Notes: a model not told the origin generated them from the sequence alone. 64,000 bases of DNA from Microbispora hainanensis (GCF_036186745.1 NZ_CP108086.1:4464001-4528000); one strand, 5' to 3'; counted from the stretch's first letter, positions 43,852-52,619 are shown. Numbers and translations: made by a program.

Positions 43852-46203
43852 TCACCGGAGGCGCGGGCCGTCCTGCGAACCGGAGAGCTTCGGCTCGGAG
43901 CTGCGTGGTTCATGGCCCCTCGGCTCGGGGCTGCGGGACGTGGGCGGCTCGGGGCTCTTCGCCGGTCCCGGGTCCTTCTCCGGAGCGGGACTCTCCTTTT
44001 CTGGAGCCGGGCTCTCCTTCGCCGGGCCCGGGTCATCCGCTGGGCCCGGGCTCTCCTTCGGAGGCGCTGAGGGCGATTCCTGCGGCTTCGGGCACCGGGG
44101 GCCGGCGACCCGCACTGCGGCCTCGCGCGGCCCACCGGGATAGGCCGGATCGGTCGTGACGCGCACCCCGAACACGGCCCTCCTCCCGCACTCGACGGGG
44201 CCGAGACCGGCGGGCACGGTGAACGAGTAGGACGTGCGGCCCGAGAGCGTACGGGTGTCGGCCGTGGCCTCGCGTCCGTCGCGCGTGAAGACGCTGGAGA
44301 CGCTGACCGGGCCCCTGCCGGAGGTCCGCACCGTCACGGCCGCCGTCCTGCCGTCCCAGCCGTCGATCGCCACGCGCTCGACCGTGGGGGCCGGGCAGGG
44401 CGGCCCGGTGAGCTTCCGCGTCCGCGTACGGGTTCCAGCCTGTGCGACGGGGACCGTGGACACCTCGACCCGCCGATAGACGGTGGTGCCGCAGGCCGGA
44501 GAGGGGAAGGGCTGCTGCAGGCCGATGTGATAGGACGTCGCGCCCCGCAGCGCGACCGTCTGCGCGGGCGCGGCGGTGAGCGCGTCCCGTGACGGCCCGG
44601 AGGCGAAACGCGCGGTGAGCCGGACCCGGGCCGTGGTGCTCGTCCGTACGTCGACCGTGACGGCCTGGCCGTCGAAGGCCGCGATGCCGAGACCGGTCAC
44701 CCGCGCCGGCGCGGGCGACGCGGTCGCGCCCATGTGGGAGGGGGTGGCGCTCCCGGGCACGGAGGGCGTCGGCGGTACGGCCGGTCCGGTGGACACCGAC
44801 GACACCGGAGTGCCGGACAGATCGGGCGGCGTCGTCCCGGAGTTTCCGCCCGGATCCGCGCCGCCCGGAGCCGTGTCGCCCGGAGCCGTGTCGCCCGGAG
44901 CCGTGTCGCCCGGAGCATCGTCACCCGGATCCGCGCCGCCCGGAGCTGCACCGGACGAACCCGCATCACCCGGTCCCAAGCCGGACGAACCCGCGTCGCC
45001 CGGTGCTGCGTCGTCCGGCTCGGGCGCGGCCTCCGACGACTCGTCCGGCATCGTCTCGCCGGATTCGCCGGGTTCTGATTCGCCGGGCGCGGCGGACGGG
45101 GCCGTGTCGATCGAGTCCGGGGCCGGGGGAAGTGCCGCGGGCGCGCTGTACGGCGGCGGGGTGAGCACGGTGTCCTGGGCCATCGGGGTCTGCCGGTTGG
45201 CCGCGACCACCGCCACGATCGCGGCGGCCGACAGCACGGCCGCGCCGATGGCGAACCGGGGCGCCGAGCGCGCCAGCCGCTCGGACAGCACGGTCCTGGC
45301 GAGGGACGTGGACGCCTCGACCGGCTCGGCCGGGGCGGCCAGCGGAAACGTCAGCGCCAGCAGGGTCGCGAGCTCGGCCAGGTGGCGGCGGCCCCGCTGC
45401 TCCCAGTCGGATCCGTACGCGGCGGTCGCGGCGGTCTCCAGATCGGCGATGAACGCCCGTGCCGTGGGCGGCCGGTCCGCCGGGTTCTTGGCCATGCCGC
45501 GCGTGACGAGACCCCGCACCGAGCTCGGCACGTCCGCCACCGGGATGGGAGCGCCGCGGTGCAGCATACGCAGCGCCGTCAGGTCGCCGGCCCGATATGG
45601 CCGGCGCCCGGTGAGGCACTCGTAGAAGACGCAGGTGGCGGCGTAGACGTCGGCGGCCGGTCCGGCGGGCTCGCCGGACCACTGCTCGGGGGCCATGTAG
45701 GGCGGCGTGCCCGCGGGGGTCTCCGGCGAGCCGCTCGGCGTCGCGATGCCGAAGTCCGACAGCTTGCTGTTGCCGTCGGCCTGGATCAGCACGTTCTCCG
45801 GTTTGTAGTCCCGGTGGACGATGCCCGCGGCGTGCGCGGCCGACAGACCCGCGAGGGAGCCCTTCAGCACGACCAGCGCCGCCTCCGGGCTGGTCGAGCC
45901 GTGCGCGGAGAGGATCCTGCGCAGCGAGACCCCGTCGACGAGCTCCATGACGATCGCCGCGCCATCGCGCGCCTCGACGTACTCGTAGAGGCGCACGATG
46001 TTGGGGTCGTTCAGCTCCACCATGATCTGGGCCTCGTGCCGGAACCCGGCGAGGAAACGCCGATCCTGCCGCAGCTCCTCCCGCAGATACTTGATCGCGA
46101 CGTAGGCGCCCGTGGTCACGTAGGTCGCCAGCACGACCCGCCCGGCGCCGCCCGCGCCGAGTTCGCGCACCTCGCGGTAGCCCGGTACCGACCAGGCGTT
46201 CAT
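43852..46203 (-). CDS. Transmembrane Ser/Thr protein kinase (PknB-like)
   Basis: This is a 783-residue kinase starting at ATG 46203 behind GAGGGGGCGG. The kinase domain (about 8-270) has the glycine loop ELGAGGAGRV, Lys38 in AIKYL, HRDYKPEN (130-137), DFG (150-152) and TPPYMAPEQW. One membrane span lies near 312-335. The extracellular part starts with a long acidic Gly/Pro/Asp repeat (APGD-TAPGD units of 18 bp at about 44860-44925) and continues with beta-rich segments (FDGQAVTVDVRTSTTARVRL, WDGRTAAVTVRTSGRGPVSV). It ends in a Pro/Glu/Lys repeat tail. The extracellular domains may sense a cell-wall or environmental cue. No phosphatase gene is adjacent. Confidence 0.9.
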   Translation of the reverse strand: MNAWSVPGYREVRELGAGGAGRVVLATYVTTGAYVAIKYLREELRQDRRFLAGFRHEAQIMVELNDPNIVRLYEYVEARDGAAIVMELVDGVSLRRILSAHGSTSPEAALVVLKGSLAGLSAAHAAGIVHRDYKPENVLIQADGNSKLSDFGIATPSGSPETPAGTPPYMAPEQWSGEPAGPAADVYAATCVFYECLTGRRPYRAGDLTALRMLHRGAPIPVADVPSSVRGLVTRGMAKNPADRPPTARAFIADLETAATAAYGSDWEQRGRRHLAELATLLALTFPLAAPAEPVEASTSLARTVLSERLARSAPRFAIGAAVLSAAAIVAVVAANRQTPMAQDTVLTPPPYSAPAALPPAPDSIDTAPSAAPGESEPGESGETMPDESSEAAPEPDDAAPGDAGSSGLGPGDAGSSGAAPGGADPGDDAPGDTAPGDTAPGDTAPGGADPGGNSGTTPPDLSGTPVSSVSTGPAVPPTPSVPGSATPSHMGATASPAPARVTGLGIAAFDGQAVTVDVRTSTTARVRLTARFASGPSRDALTAAPAQTVALRGATSYHIGLQQPFPSPACGTTVYRRVEVSTVPVAQAGTRTRTRKLTGPPCPAPTVERVAIDGWDGRTAAVTVRTSGRGPVSVSSVFTRDGREATADTRTLSGRTSYSFTVPAGLGPVECGRRAVFGVRVTTDPAYPGGPREAAVRVAGPRCPKPQESPSAPPKESPGPADDPGPAKESPAPEKESPAPEKDPGPAKSPEPPTSRSPEPRGHEPRSSEPKLSGSQDGPRLR

Positions 46204-46329
46204 AACGCCGCCCCCTCGGATCAGGTCGTCGCCCCACCCATCGCTCGCGACGGGCCGCATCTGCCAGACACTCCCCGGCCCTGACTCAAGGTCTCACCCG
46301 AAAGGGCGGTTGTCACCGGAGCAAAAAAG

Positions 46330-47685
46330 TCACCTTGCGGATGTAGTCCTGGCCTGCGTGGTCACGTGACGGGCCGTGCGTACGGCGAGGTCGCGGGCGC
46401 GGTCCATGTCCACGCCCACCAGTCGGCCCCCGCGCTTGACGACCCGCCCGCCGACCAGCACCGTGTCGACGGCGGCGGTGCCGGCCGCCGTGACGATCGC
46501 GGCGACCGGGTCGTGCACGGGCGCGAGGCCAGGGGCCGCGGCGTCGAGGATCACGATGTCGGCCTGCTTGCCGGGGCGCAGCGAGCCGATCCTGTGGTCC
46601 ATCCCGATCGCCGCCGCGCCTTCGATCGTCGCCATGGCGAGCACGTCCGACACGGTGAGCTCCGGCGCCGCCTGTCCGGCGCGTCCGGCGGCGAACGCCG
46701 CGCGCATCACCGAGAACATGTCGCCGGGGGCGTCGGTGACGGTGTCCACGCCGAGCCCCGTCGCGATGCCGGACGACCGCAGCCTGCCGGTCTCAGGGTG
46801 GCCGTGCCCCATCTGCGACTCCACCACCGGGGCCACCGAGGCCGTGCCGCCGCTGCCGGCGACCAGCTTCAGCGACTCGTCCGGGATGCCGTTGCAGTGC
46901 ACGAACAGCACGTCCGGGCCGAGCAGGCCGGCGTCGTGCAGCCGTTCGACCGGGCCCGCGCCGGTGGCGTGCAGGCTGACGCGCAGGCCGAGGTCGCGGG
47001 CGAGCGCCCAGTCGGCCCGCGCCGCCTCCACCGAGCCGTAGACCGGGCCCCAGGCGGCCAGGGCGGGGGTGACCAGGCCGTCGTCGGACGGCAGGAGCGC
47101 CGAGCGCACCCGACGCACCTCGTCCTCCGCGCGGTCGGCGTCGCCCGTTCCCCGATGGGCGTACCCGAAGACCGCCCGTACGCCGGACTCGCGCAGCGCC
47201 TCCACGGCGGCGTCGGTGTGGCCGGGGGTGAGCTGGATGTGCGACCAGTCGTACACGGTGGTGACCCCGGCGTCGAGCGCCTCGATCGCGCCCCACAGGT
47301 TGGCTGCGTACACGTCCTCCGCGCGGAACGCCGGGGTGAGGGTGCCGAGGACCAGGTCGAGGTACGCGCCGAGCGTCGCGTCGGCCGCGATGCCGCGCAG
47401 CACGCTCTGCCAGACATGGCGGTGGGTGTCCACGAAGCCGGGGAGCACGATGCCGCCCGCGGCGTCGATGATCTCGGTGCCCTCCTCCCAAGCGCCTGCC
47501 CAGCCGCCCGCGGAGTCGCCCGCCCGGTCGTCCGGCCGGTCGTCCGGCCGGTCCTCTGCCCGGTCATCGGGTCTCGGCTCGACCGACACGATGACGCCGT
47601 CCTCGATGACGACGGTCGCGTCCGGCACGACGTGTGGACGTGGTTCGGTGTCGACGACGGTGCCGTTGACGATGATCGTTTTCAT
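46330..47685 (-). CDS. Amidohydrolase (chlorohydrolase/deaminase-type)
   Basis: This is a 451-residue metal-dependent hydrolase of the TRZ/ATZ-like branch. The metal site HxH is His88/His90 in LPGFVDTHRHVWQ. Further ligands are likely in VSLHATG and FVHCNGIPDESL and the Asp in GLGVDTVTDAPGDMF. The C-terminal composite domain contains GSLRPGKQADIVILD. Relatives deaminate guanine-, cytosine- or triazine-like compounds; the substrate here is not clear. A repeat of DDRxDDR (about residues 40-56) interrupts the N-terminal sandwich domain and looks like slippage. It is divergent from a MarR regulator with palindromes between them. Confidence 0.85.
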   Translation of the reverse strand: MKTIIVNGTVVDTEPRPHVVPDATVVIEDGVIVSVEPRPDDRAEDRPDDRPDDRAGDSAGGWAGAWEEGTEIIDAAGGIVLPGFVDTHRHVWQSVLRGIAADATLGAYLDLVLGTLTPAFRAEDVYAANLWGAIEALDAGVTTVYDWSHIQLTPGHTDAAVEALRESGVRAVFGYAHRGTGDADRAEDEVRRVRSALLPSDDGLVTPALAAWGPVYGSVEAARADWALARDLGLRVSLHATGAGPVERLHDAGLLGPDVLFVHCNGIPDESLKLVAGSGGTASVAPVVESQMGHGHPETGRLRSSGIATGLGVDTVTDAPGDMFSVMRAAFAAGRAGQAAPELTVSDVLAMATIEGAAAIGMDHRIGSLRPGKQADIVILDAAAPGLAPVHDPVAAIVTAAGTAAVDTVLVGGRVVKRGGRLVGVDMDRARDLAVRTARHVTTQARTTSAR

Positions 47686-47707
47686 ACCGCAGACCTCTTT
47701 CCCAAAT

Positions 47708-47734
47708 GCTTTTGGTAAAGCTTTTTAGAAAGCT
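47708..47734. promoter_or_regulatory. Overlapping MarR-type inverted repeats
   Basis: GCTTT-TGGT-AAAGC (47708-47721) and AGCTTT-TTAG-AAAGCT (47719-47734) share the central half-site, giving three regularly spaced half-sites. They lie between the divergent amidohydrolase (start 47685) and marR (start 47763) and are markedly AT-richer than the surroundings. Confidence 0.6.
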
Positions 47735-47762
47735 ATCAGGATGAAGGACTAAGCTCAAGGGC

Positions 47763-48269
47763 ATGCGAGAGCGGGACCGGGTCGACGAGATGATCGAAGG
47801 GTGGCGGGCCGAACTGCCGGAGGCGGCCACCGTCCAGTTGGAGATCGTCAAGCGCGTCAGCCTGCTCAAGTCCCGCATCGAGGAGGTCACGCAGGCGGTG
47901 CTCGGCCGCCATGGCCTGACGTACGCGGAGTTCGACGTGCTCGCCACCCTCCGCAGGGCCGGCCGGCCATACCGGCTCAAGCCGAGCAGGCTCGCCTCTC
48001 ACCTGATGCTCACGACCGGGGGGACGAGCAACATCCTGCAGCGGCTGGTCGCCGGGGGGCTGGTGGAGCGGGAGCCCGATCCGGCGGACGGGCGCAGCTC
48101 GTGGGTGCGGCTCACGCCGCTCGGCGTCGAGAAAGCCGAGGAGCTGGCGCTGGCCACGACCGTGGCACACCGGGAGCTGCTGGCCGACGTGCCGGAACCG
48201 GCCATGCGAGCCCTGGCCGACCAGCTCAGGGACGTCCTGCTCGCGCTGGGCGACCGCGCCCGGCCCTGA
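47763..48269 (+). CDS. MarR family transcriptional regulator
   Basis: This is a 168-residue winged-helix regulator. The DNA-binding core (about 45-125) has LTYAEFDVLATLRRAG, PSRLASHLMLTTGGTSNILQ, RLVAGGLVEREPDPADGRSS, the last being the typical MarR wing. N- and C-terminal helices form the dimer interface. It is divergent from the amidohydrolase gene, and the triple half-site between them is its probable operator. A ligand related to the amidohydrolase substrate is likely (inference). Confidence 0.9.
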   Translation: MRERDRVDEMIEGWRAELPEAATVQLEIVKRVSLLKSRIEEVTQAVLGRHGLTYAEFDVLATLRRAGRPYRLKPSRLASHLMLTTGGTSNILQRLVAGGLVEREPDPADGRSSWVRLTPLGVEKAEELALATTVAHRELLADVPEPAMRALADQLRDVLLALGDRARP

Positions 48270-48299
48270 GCGTCCGCCGGTGCGGCGGCCGAGCCGTCA

Positions 48300-48500
48300 C
48301 TAGGCGAGGGCGATCATGCGCCGGACGGTGTCCGGGTCGTCCAGCGCCTTGAGCAGGCATCGGGCCAGGTCCTCCCTGGAGATGCGCGTGCCGCCGCGCA
48401 CGCTGTCGCCGACGGCGACGCGGTAGGCGCCCGTGGCCGGTCCGTTCGTGAGGCGGGGCGGCTGCACGACGGTCCAGTCGAGGTCACGGCGCTGCTCGAA
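48300..48500 (-). pseudogene. Truncated NAD(P)-binding (NmrA-like) reductase, C-terminal remnant
   Basis: About 67 residues survive. They match the C-terminus of atypical short-chain dehydrogenase/NmrA-like proteins: DLDWTVVQPPRLTNGPATGA, then YRVAVGDSVRGGTRISREDL, then ARCLLKALDDP. Upstream (to the right) the frame stops resembling the family at about 48500, exactly where a truncated TetR fragment on the other strand begins. The NAD-binding N-terminus and start are gone, so the gene cannot be functional. Confidence 0.65.
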
Positions 48501-48950
48501 CAGATGCCCGCCCTGGCCCCCGCGGTGGCCCGGTTGCGCGCGACCCTGGGGGAGGGGGACCCGGCCGCGAGCCTGCGGGAGTTCGCCGTGGCGGCGATCC
48601 GCTGCTTCGGCAGGTCGCTGCCGCTCATCGCCGGCCTGCTCGCGGAGGCCTCGCTGCGGGAGGGCTTCCGGGAGATGCTCGCGGGCACCGGCGGCGGTCC
48701 GCACATACCCGTCGCGGTCCTCGGCCGTCACCTCGCCGAGGAACAGCGGCTGGGCAGGTTCCCGGCGGGGACGAAGCCCGACGCCGCGGCGGCGCTCCTG
48801 CTGGGAGCGTGCTTCCAGCGGGCGGTCGTCGTGAGCCTCGTCGGCGGCCTCACCGACCTCGGCTCGGACGAGGACGCCGCCGCCGATCTGGTGGCGGCGG
48901 TCCTGGGAAGCGCGGGCCCTCGCGATCCGGCGCCCCGAAGCCGGCTCTAA
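48501..48950 (+). pseudogene. Truncated TetR-family regulator lacking its helix-turn-helix
   Basis: This frame of about 148 residues resembles the C-terminal ligand domain of actinomycete TetR proteins (FAVAAIRCFGRSLPLIAGLL, GRHLAEEQRLGRFPAGTKPD, AAAALLLGACFQRAVV). The DNA-binding N-terminus expected in front of it is missing; the sequence there belongs to the remnant reductase on the other strand. ATG 48504 could start translation, but the product would not bind DNA. It ends 10 bases before the ThuA-like gene. Confidence 0.65.
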
Positions 48951-48960
48951 GGTGCTTGTC

Positions 48961-49623
48961 ATGCCGCGCAACCTCATCGTGTCCGGGGGAGTGGCCCACG
49001 ACTTCCCGGCCACCTCCGCCGCCCTCGTGGACGTGCTCGCCGGGATCGGCGTCGAGTCGGAGATCACCGAAGACGTCGCCGGCGCCCTGGCCGCGCCCCC
49101 GCCGACCGGCCTCATCACGGTCAACGCGTTCCGCTGGACGATGGACGGCGACGACTTCGCGGACGAGCGAGACCGCTGGCGCTTCGAGACACCCGAATCC
49201 GTGAGGCGGACGGTGCTCGACCACCTCGCGAGGGGCGGCGGGCTGCTCGCCGTGCACACCGCCTCGCTCTGCTTCGACGACTGGCCCGAGTGGGCCGAGA
49301 TCATCGGCGGCGCCTGGAGGTGGGGCCGGTCGTACCATCCGCCGATCGGCCCGGCGAAGATCCGCCTCGGCTCCGGCCACCCGATCGTCGACGGCCTGAG
49401 CGGCTTCGAGGTGACCGACGAGGTCTACACCGACCTCGACGTCCTCCCCGATGTGGAGCCGCTGGCGTACTCGGAGGACCAGCCCCTGTTGTGGGCGAGG
49501 AGCATGGCGGGCGGCAGGGTCGTGTACGACGCGCTCGGCCACGACACCCGGTCGTACGCCCACCCGGTGCGCCGCACGCTGCTCCGGCGGGCGGCGCGGT
49601 GGCTCCTCGGAGACCGACTCTGA
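48961..49623 (+). CDS. ThuA-like domain protein
   Basis: This is a 220-residue protein with the glutamine-amidotransferase-like fold of ThuA (trehalose utilisation) proteins. Phrases are VSGGVAHDFPATSAALVDVL, GGGLLAVHTASLCFDDWPEW, GSGHPIVDGLSGFEVTDEVY and DALGHDTRSYAHPVRRTLLR. The nucleophilic Cys of true amidotransferases is not evident at the usual turn (AVHTAS), as is normal for this family. The role is probably carbohydrate-related, but the substrate is unknown. ATG 48961 is used; GTG 48952 is possible. Confidence 0.8.
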   Translation: MPRNLIVSGGVAHDFPATSAALVDVLAGIGVESEITEDVAGALAAPPPTGLITVNAFRWTMDGDDFADERDRWRFETPESVRRTVLDHLARGGGLLAVHTASLCFDDWPEWAEIIGGAWRWGRSYHPPIGPAKIRLGSGHPIVDGLSGFEVTDEVYTDLDVLPDVEPLAYSEDQPLLWARSMAGGRVVYDALGHDTRSYAHPVRRTLLRRAARWLLGDRL

Positions 49624-49705
49624 CCCGCCGGCCCTGGCTGACCCGCCGGCCCTGACCCGCCCGACTTACACACCGGCCCTGAACGCCGGCCCTCCCCGCA
49701 GGCCC

Positions 49706-50386
49706 TTACGCTTCGGGCATGTTGCGCAGCGCCTCACGGCGGCTCAGCCCGCTGAGGCCCTGGTGCTTCACGTAGCGGAGCACCTCCTGCGGGTTGGTCT
49801 TCGCGTACTCGCGCAGCGCCCAGCCGATCGCCTTGCGGGCGAAGAAGTCGGTGTCCGACAGGCTGGGCTCGATGCAGGCGTAGAGCAGGTGGACGTCGGT
49901 GCGGTCCTTGAAGGAGTTCTGGCACAGGATGGCGGTGCGCCGCTTCCACAGGTCGGGGTCGTGCGCCCACTCCAGCACCATGCGGCGCATGCTGTCGGGA
50001 TACAGCCGCAGCAGCGTGCCGATCCGGTGCACGGCGATGTCGTCCACCAGGTCCCACCACGCCCCTGTGACGATCATCTCCTCGTACATGGGGATCGTGT
50101 AGAGCGTCTGCCAGGACCGGTAGAAGCGGTGCGCGGACAGCTCGATGGCGGCGTAGCGCTCCTCGCGGTATTCCGCCTCTCGCCACAGCGCCAGCACCGC
50201 CCTGCGCCACTCGGGGGCGCTGTCGAGCCGGTGCTCGTTGAAGACCTTGCGCAGCGCGGCCCGCCGCGGCACCGCCGGGACCCCGAGGAACGGCATGTCC
50301 GACTTCATGTACGACCGCATGCCCGCGGCCCGGGCGGGGTCGGCGAGCTCGGTCAGCGCGAGCCGTACGGCCTTGAGGAGTGTCAT
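49706..50386 (-). CDS. DNA alkylation repair protein (AlkD-like HEAT repeat)
   Basis: This is a 226-residue all-helical protein. The phrases MPFLGVPAVPRRAALRKVFN, WWDLVDDIAVHRIGTLLRLY, WKRRTAILCQNSFKD and FFARKAIGWALREYAKTNPQ are characteristic of AlkC/AlkD-type glycosylases, which remove positively charged alkylated bases without base flipping. The Trp-Asp pair (WWDLVDD) and Arg in WKRR fit the catalytic cleft. Its start overlaps the stop of the upstream TetR gene (ATGA at 50386), so the two are cotranscribed and translationally coupled. Confidence 0.9.
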   Translation of the reverse strand: MTLLKAVRLALTELADPARAAGMRSYMKSDMPFLGVPAVPRRAALRKVFNEHRLDSAPEWRRAVLALWREAEYREERYAAIELSAHRFYRSWQTLYTIPMYEEMIVTGAWWDLVDDIAVHRIGTLLRLYPDSMRRMVLEWAHDPDLWKRRTAILCQNSFKDRTDVHLLYACIEPSLSDTDFFARKAIGWALREYAKTNPQEVLRYVKHQGLSGLSRREALRNMPEA

Positions 50387-51063
50387 CACGGCTGGCTCGC
50401 CCGCTCTCCGGTCGCCAGGCCGTCGAACAGCAGCTTGACGAAGTGGTCGGCAAGGGCGTCGGTGTCGAGCCTGCCGCCGGGACGGAACCAGCGCACGGTC
50501 ACCCAGATCGTGTCGCGGATCATCCGATAGGTGAGCTTGGGATCGACGTCGGGACGGAACTGGCCGATGGCCTGGCCGCTCGTGATCTGCTCCACCCACA
50601 GGCGCTCGACCTCGTCCTCGGCCCGCACCAGGTAGTCGAACCGGTCTCCGGGCAGCGAACGCAGGTAGTTCCAGTCGTTCTGCATGACCGTGATGGCCGC
50701 CCGGTGGTCCTCCAGGGTGCCGAAGCCGATGCGGACCATCTCCGCGAGGATCGAGCGCGGGTCGGTGTGCGTGCCCAGCGCCGCGCGATAGCGGGCGATC
50801 AGATCCTCGAGGAAGGTGCGGAGCACCTCGTCGACGATCGTCTCCTTGGAGTCGAAGTGGTGGTAGAGGCTGCCGGACAGGATGCCCGCCTCCAGCGCGA
50901 TCTCCCGCACCGTGGTGGCCTGGAAGCCCTTGCGTGCGAACAACTCGGCGGCGAGCTTGACAAGGTGGTCACGCCGTTCGGACGCCGAACCCGCCGTCCC
51001 CCGCTTCGCCCTGACCGGCGCGGCCGTGCCGCCGGAGTCCTTACGCTGGTTCACGGCTCCCAT
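50386..51063 (-). CDS. TetR family regulator (KstR2-like)
   Basis: This is a 225-residue regulator. A charged N-terminal tail (about 1-30) precedes the helix-turn-helix (about 35-80; LAAELFARKGFQATTVREIA, LEAGILSGSLYHHFDSKETI). The C-terminal domain (YRMIRDTIWVTVRWFRPGGR) resembles KstR2-type TetR proteins that respond to acyl-CoA thioesters. It is translationally coupled to the DNA-alkylation-repair gene downstream and divergent from the phosphatase gene. A lipid or steroid ligand is possible, but no such catabolic genes are nearby. Confidence 0.88.
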   Translation of the reverse strand: MGAVNQRKDSGGTAAPVRAKRGTAGSASERRDHLVKLAAELFARKGFQATTVREIALEAGILSGSLYHHFDSKETIVDEVLRTFLEDLIARYRAALGTHTDPRSILAEMVRIGFGTLEDHRAAITVMQNDWNYLRSLPGDRFDYLVRAEDEVERLWVEQITSGQAIGQFRPDVDPKLTYRMIRDTIWVTVRWFRPGGRLDTDALADHFVKLLFDGLATGERASQP

Positions 51064-51149
51064 TATGACTGTCGAGCAAGAGCTTGTTCACATTCTCGCC
51101 TCGTACGACCTCCCCGCACGGGCGGGATCGGTAGGGCAGGATCGAACCC

Positions 51150-52526
51150 ATGGCGAAAATGGGGTATCCGTTCACCTTGGGGGTGGCATCAGGAGAGCCG
51201 TTATCCGACGGCGTGATCCTGTGGACCCGCCTGGCCCCCGAGCCACTGCATCCGACACAGCCCGGCGGCATGCCCAACCGGGCGATGAGCGTACGGTGGG
51301 AGCTCGCCGAGGACGACAAGTTCAAGAGGATCGTCCAGTCGGGCACCGCGCCCGCGCAGCCGGACTGGGCGCACAGCGTGCACGTACGCGTCGCCGGGCT
51401 GCGGCCCGCGGCCGACTACTTCTACCGCTTCTCCATCGAGGGACACGTCAGTCCGGTGGGTCGCACCAGGACCGCGCCCGCTTCCGATTCGACCGCCCCC
51501 GTCCGGTTCTGCTTCGTCTCCTGCCAGCGTTACGAGCACGGCTACTTCACCGCGCTGCGCCACCTCGCCGCCGAGCGCCCCGACCTGGTGCTCCACCTCG
51601 GCGACTACATCTACGAGTACGGCAAGCCGAAGAACCCCAAGCCGGGCCGCTGGGTGCGCCCGCTGGAGTCGACGGCCGAGTGCACGACGCTCGGCGCGTA
51701 CCGCAACCGCTACGCCCGCTACAAGATGGACCCGGACCTGCAGGCCGCCCATGCCGCCGCGCCGTGGGTCGCGATCCCCGACGACCACGAGGTCCGCGAC
51801 AACTGGGCCGGCGCGCTGCCCGGCGACGGCGGCAGCCCCGCCGCCTTCCTCAAGCGCAGGGCCGCGGCGTTCAAGGCCTACTACGAGCACCAGCCGCTGC
51901 GCGTCCACCCGTCCGGCTCCGCGCTGCAGAACTACCGCTGGCGGCCGTACGGCCGGGTGGCCGACTTCCTGCTCGCCGACACGCGGCAGTATCGCGAGGG
52001 GCGCGACATGCTCGGCGCCGAGCAGGAGAAGTGGCTGACCGGCCGGCTGCGCGGATCGACGGCCCGGTGGAAGGTGCTCGCGCAGGCGGTCTTCTTCTCC
52101 CAGCGCAGGTTCCCGCTCGAAGCCGTCAGCGCCGACGCCTGGGACGGCTACCCGGACTCGCGCGCCCGCGTGCTCGCCGCCGCCCCCGACGGGATGGTCG
52201 TGCTGAGCGGCGACGTGCACAGCGCGTACGCGAGCGACGTGCGCGCCGACTGGGCCGATCCGGCCTCGCGCGCCCTCGGGGTCGAGTTCGTCGGGCCGTC
52301 GGTGACGAGCGCGCCGGGCATCACCGACGCAAGCGAGATCCTCTCGCTGAATCCGCACATCGCGTTCTTCGACAGCCGCCACGGCTACGTGTCCTGTGCG
52401 GCCGACATGGAGAACTTCCGCGCGGACTACCGGGCCGTGGCCTTCGTGGACCGTCCCGGCGCGCCACTGACGACCATCGCGGGCTTCGAGGTGAAGGAGA
52501 ACCGGCTCCACCGCACCGACGTGTGA
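51150..52526 (+). CDS. PhoD-family alkaline phosphatase/phosphodiesterase without signal peptide
   Basis: This is a 458-residue protein. An N-terminal PhoD-type beta domain (about 1-105; YPFTLGVASGEPLSDGVILW) is followed by the metallophosphatase domain with FCFVSCQRYEHGYF, LVLHLGDYIYEYG, AIPDDHEVRDNWAG, FLLADTRQYR and VLSGDVHSAYA, which hold the metal ligands. Family members are usually Tat-exported. Here the conserved region starts at residue 5, and an in-frame TAG at 51132 excludes an upstream signal peptide. The protein is therefore predicted to be cytosolic or exported by another route. It would hydrolyse phosphate mono- or diesters. Confidence 0.9.
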   Translation: MAKMGYPFTLGVASGEPLSDGVILWTRLAPEPLHPTQPGGMPNRAMSVRWELAEDDKFKRIVQSGTAPAQPDWAHSVHVRVAGLRPAADYFYRFSIEGHVSPVGRTRTAPASDSTAPVRFCFVSCQRYEHGYFTALRHLAAERPDLVLHLGDYIYEYGKPKNPKPGRWVRPLESTAECTTLGAYRNRYARYKMDPDLQAAHAAAPWVAIPDDHEVRDNWAGALPGDGGSPAAFLKRRAAAFKAYYEHQPLRVHPSGSALQNYRWRPYGRVADFLLADTRQYREGRDMLGAEQEKWLTGRLRGSTARWKVLAQAVFFSQRRFPLEAVSADAWDGYPDSRARVLAAAPDGMVVLSGDVHSAYASDVRADWADPASRALGVEFVGPSVTSAPGITDASEILSLNPHIAFFDSRHGYVSCAADMENFRADYRAVAFVDRPGAPLTTIAGFEVKENRLHRTDV

Positions 52527-52560
52527 TCCAGGGCGACAACCCAGGCCCGCCCCCTAGCAA

Positions 52561-52577
52561 ATAGGAAACTTTCCTAT
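52561..52577. promoter_or_regulatory. 17-bp perfect palindrome upstream of GH3 gene
   Basis: ATAGGAAA-C-TTTCCTAT is a perfect 8-bp inverted repeat around one base, 43 bases before the GH3 start, in a locally AT-rich patch. It contains AGGAAACTTTCCT, which resembles sites described for ROK-family repressors of amino-sugar and chitosan genes (CsnR type). The match is from memory, not a search. Confidence 0.6.
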
Positions 52578-52619
52578 TAGATTGCGGGGCATGCCTGAGC
52601 GATGCCATGTGGGCGCAGC

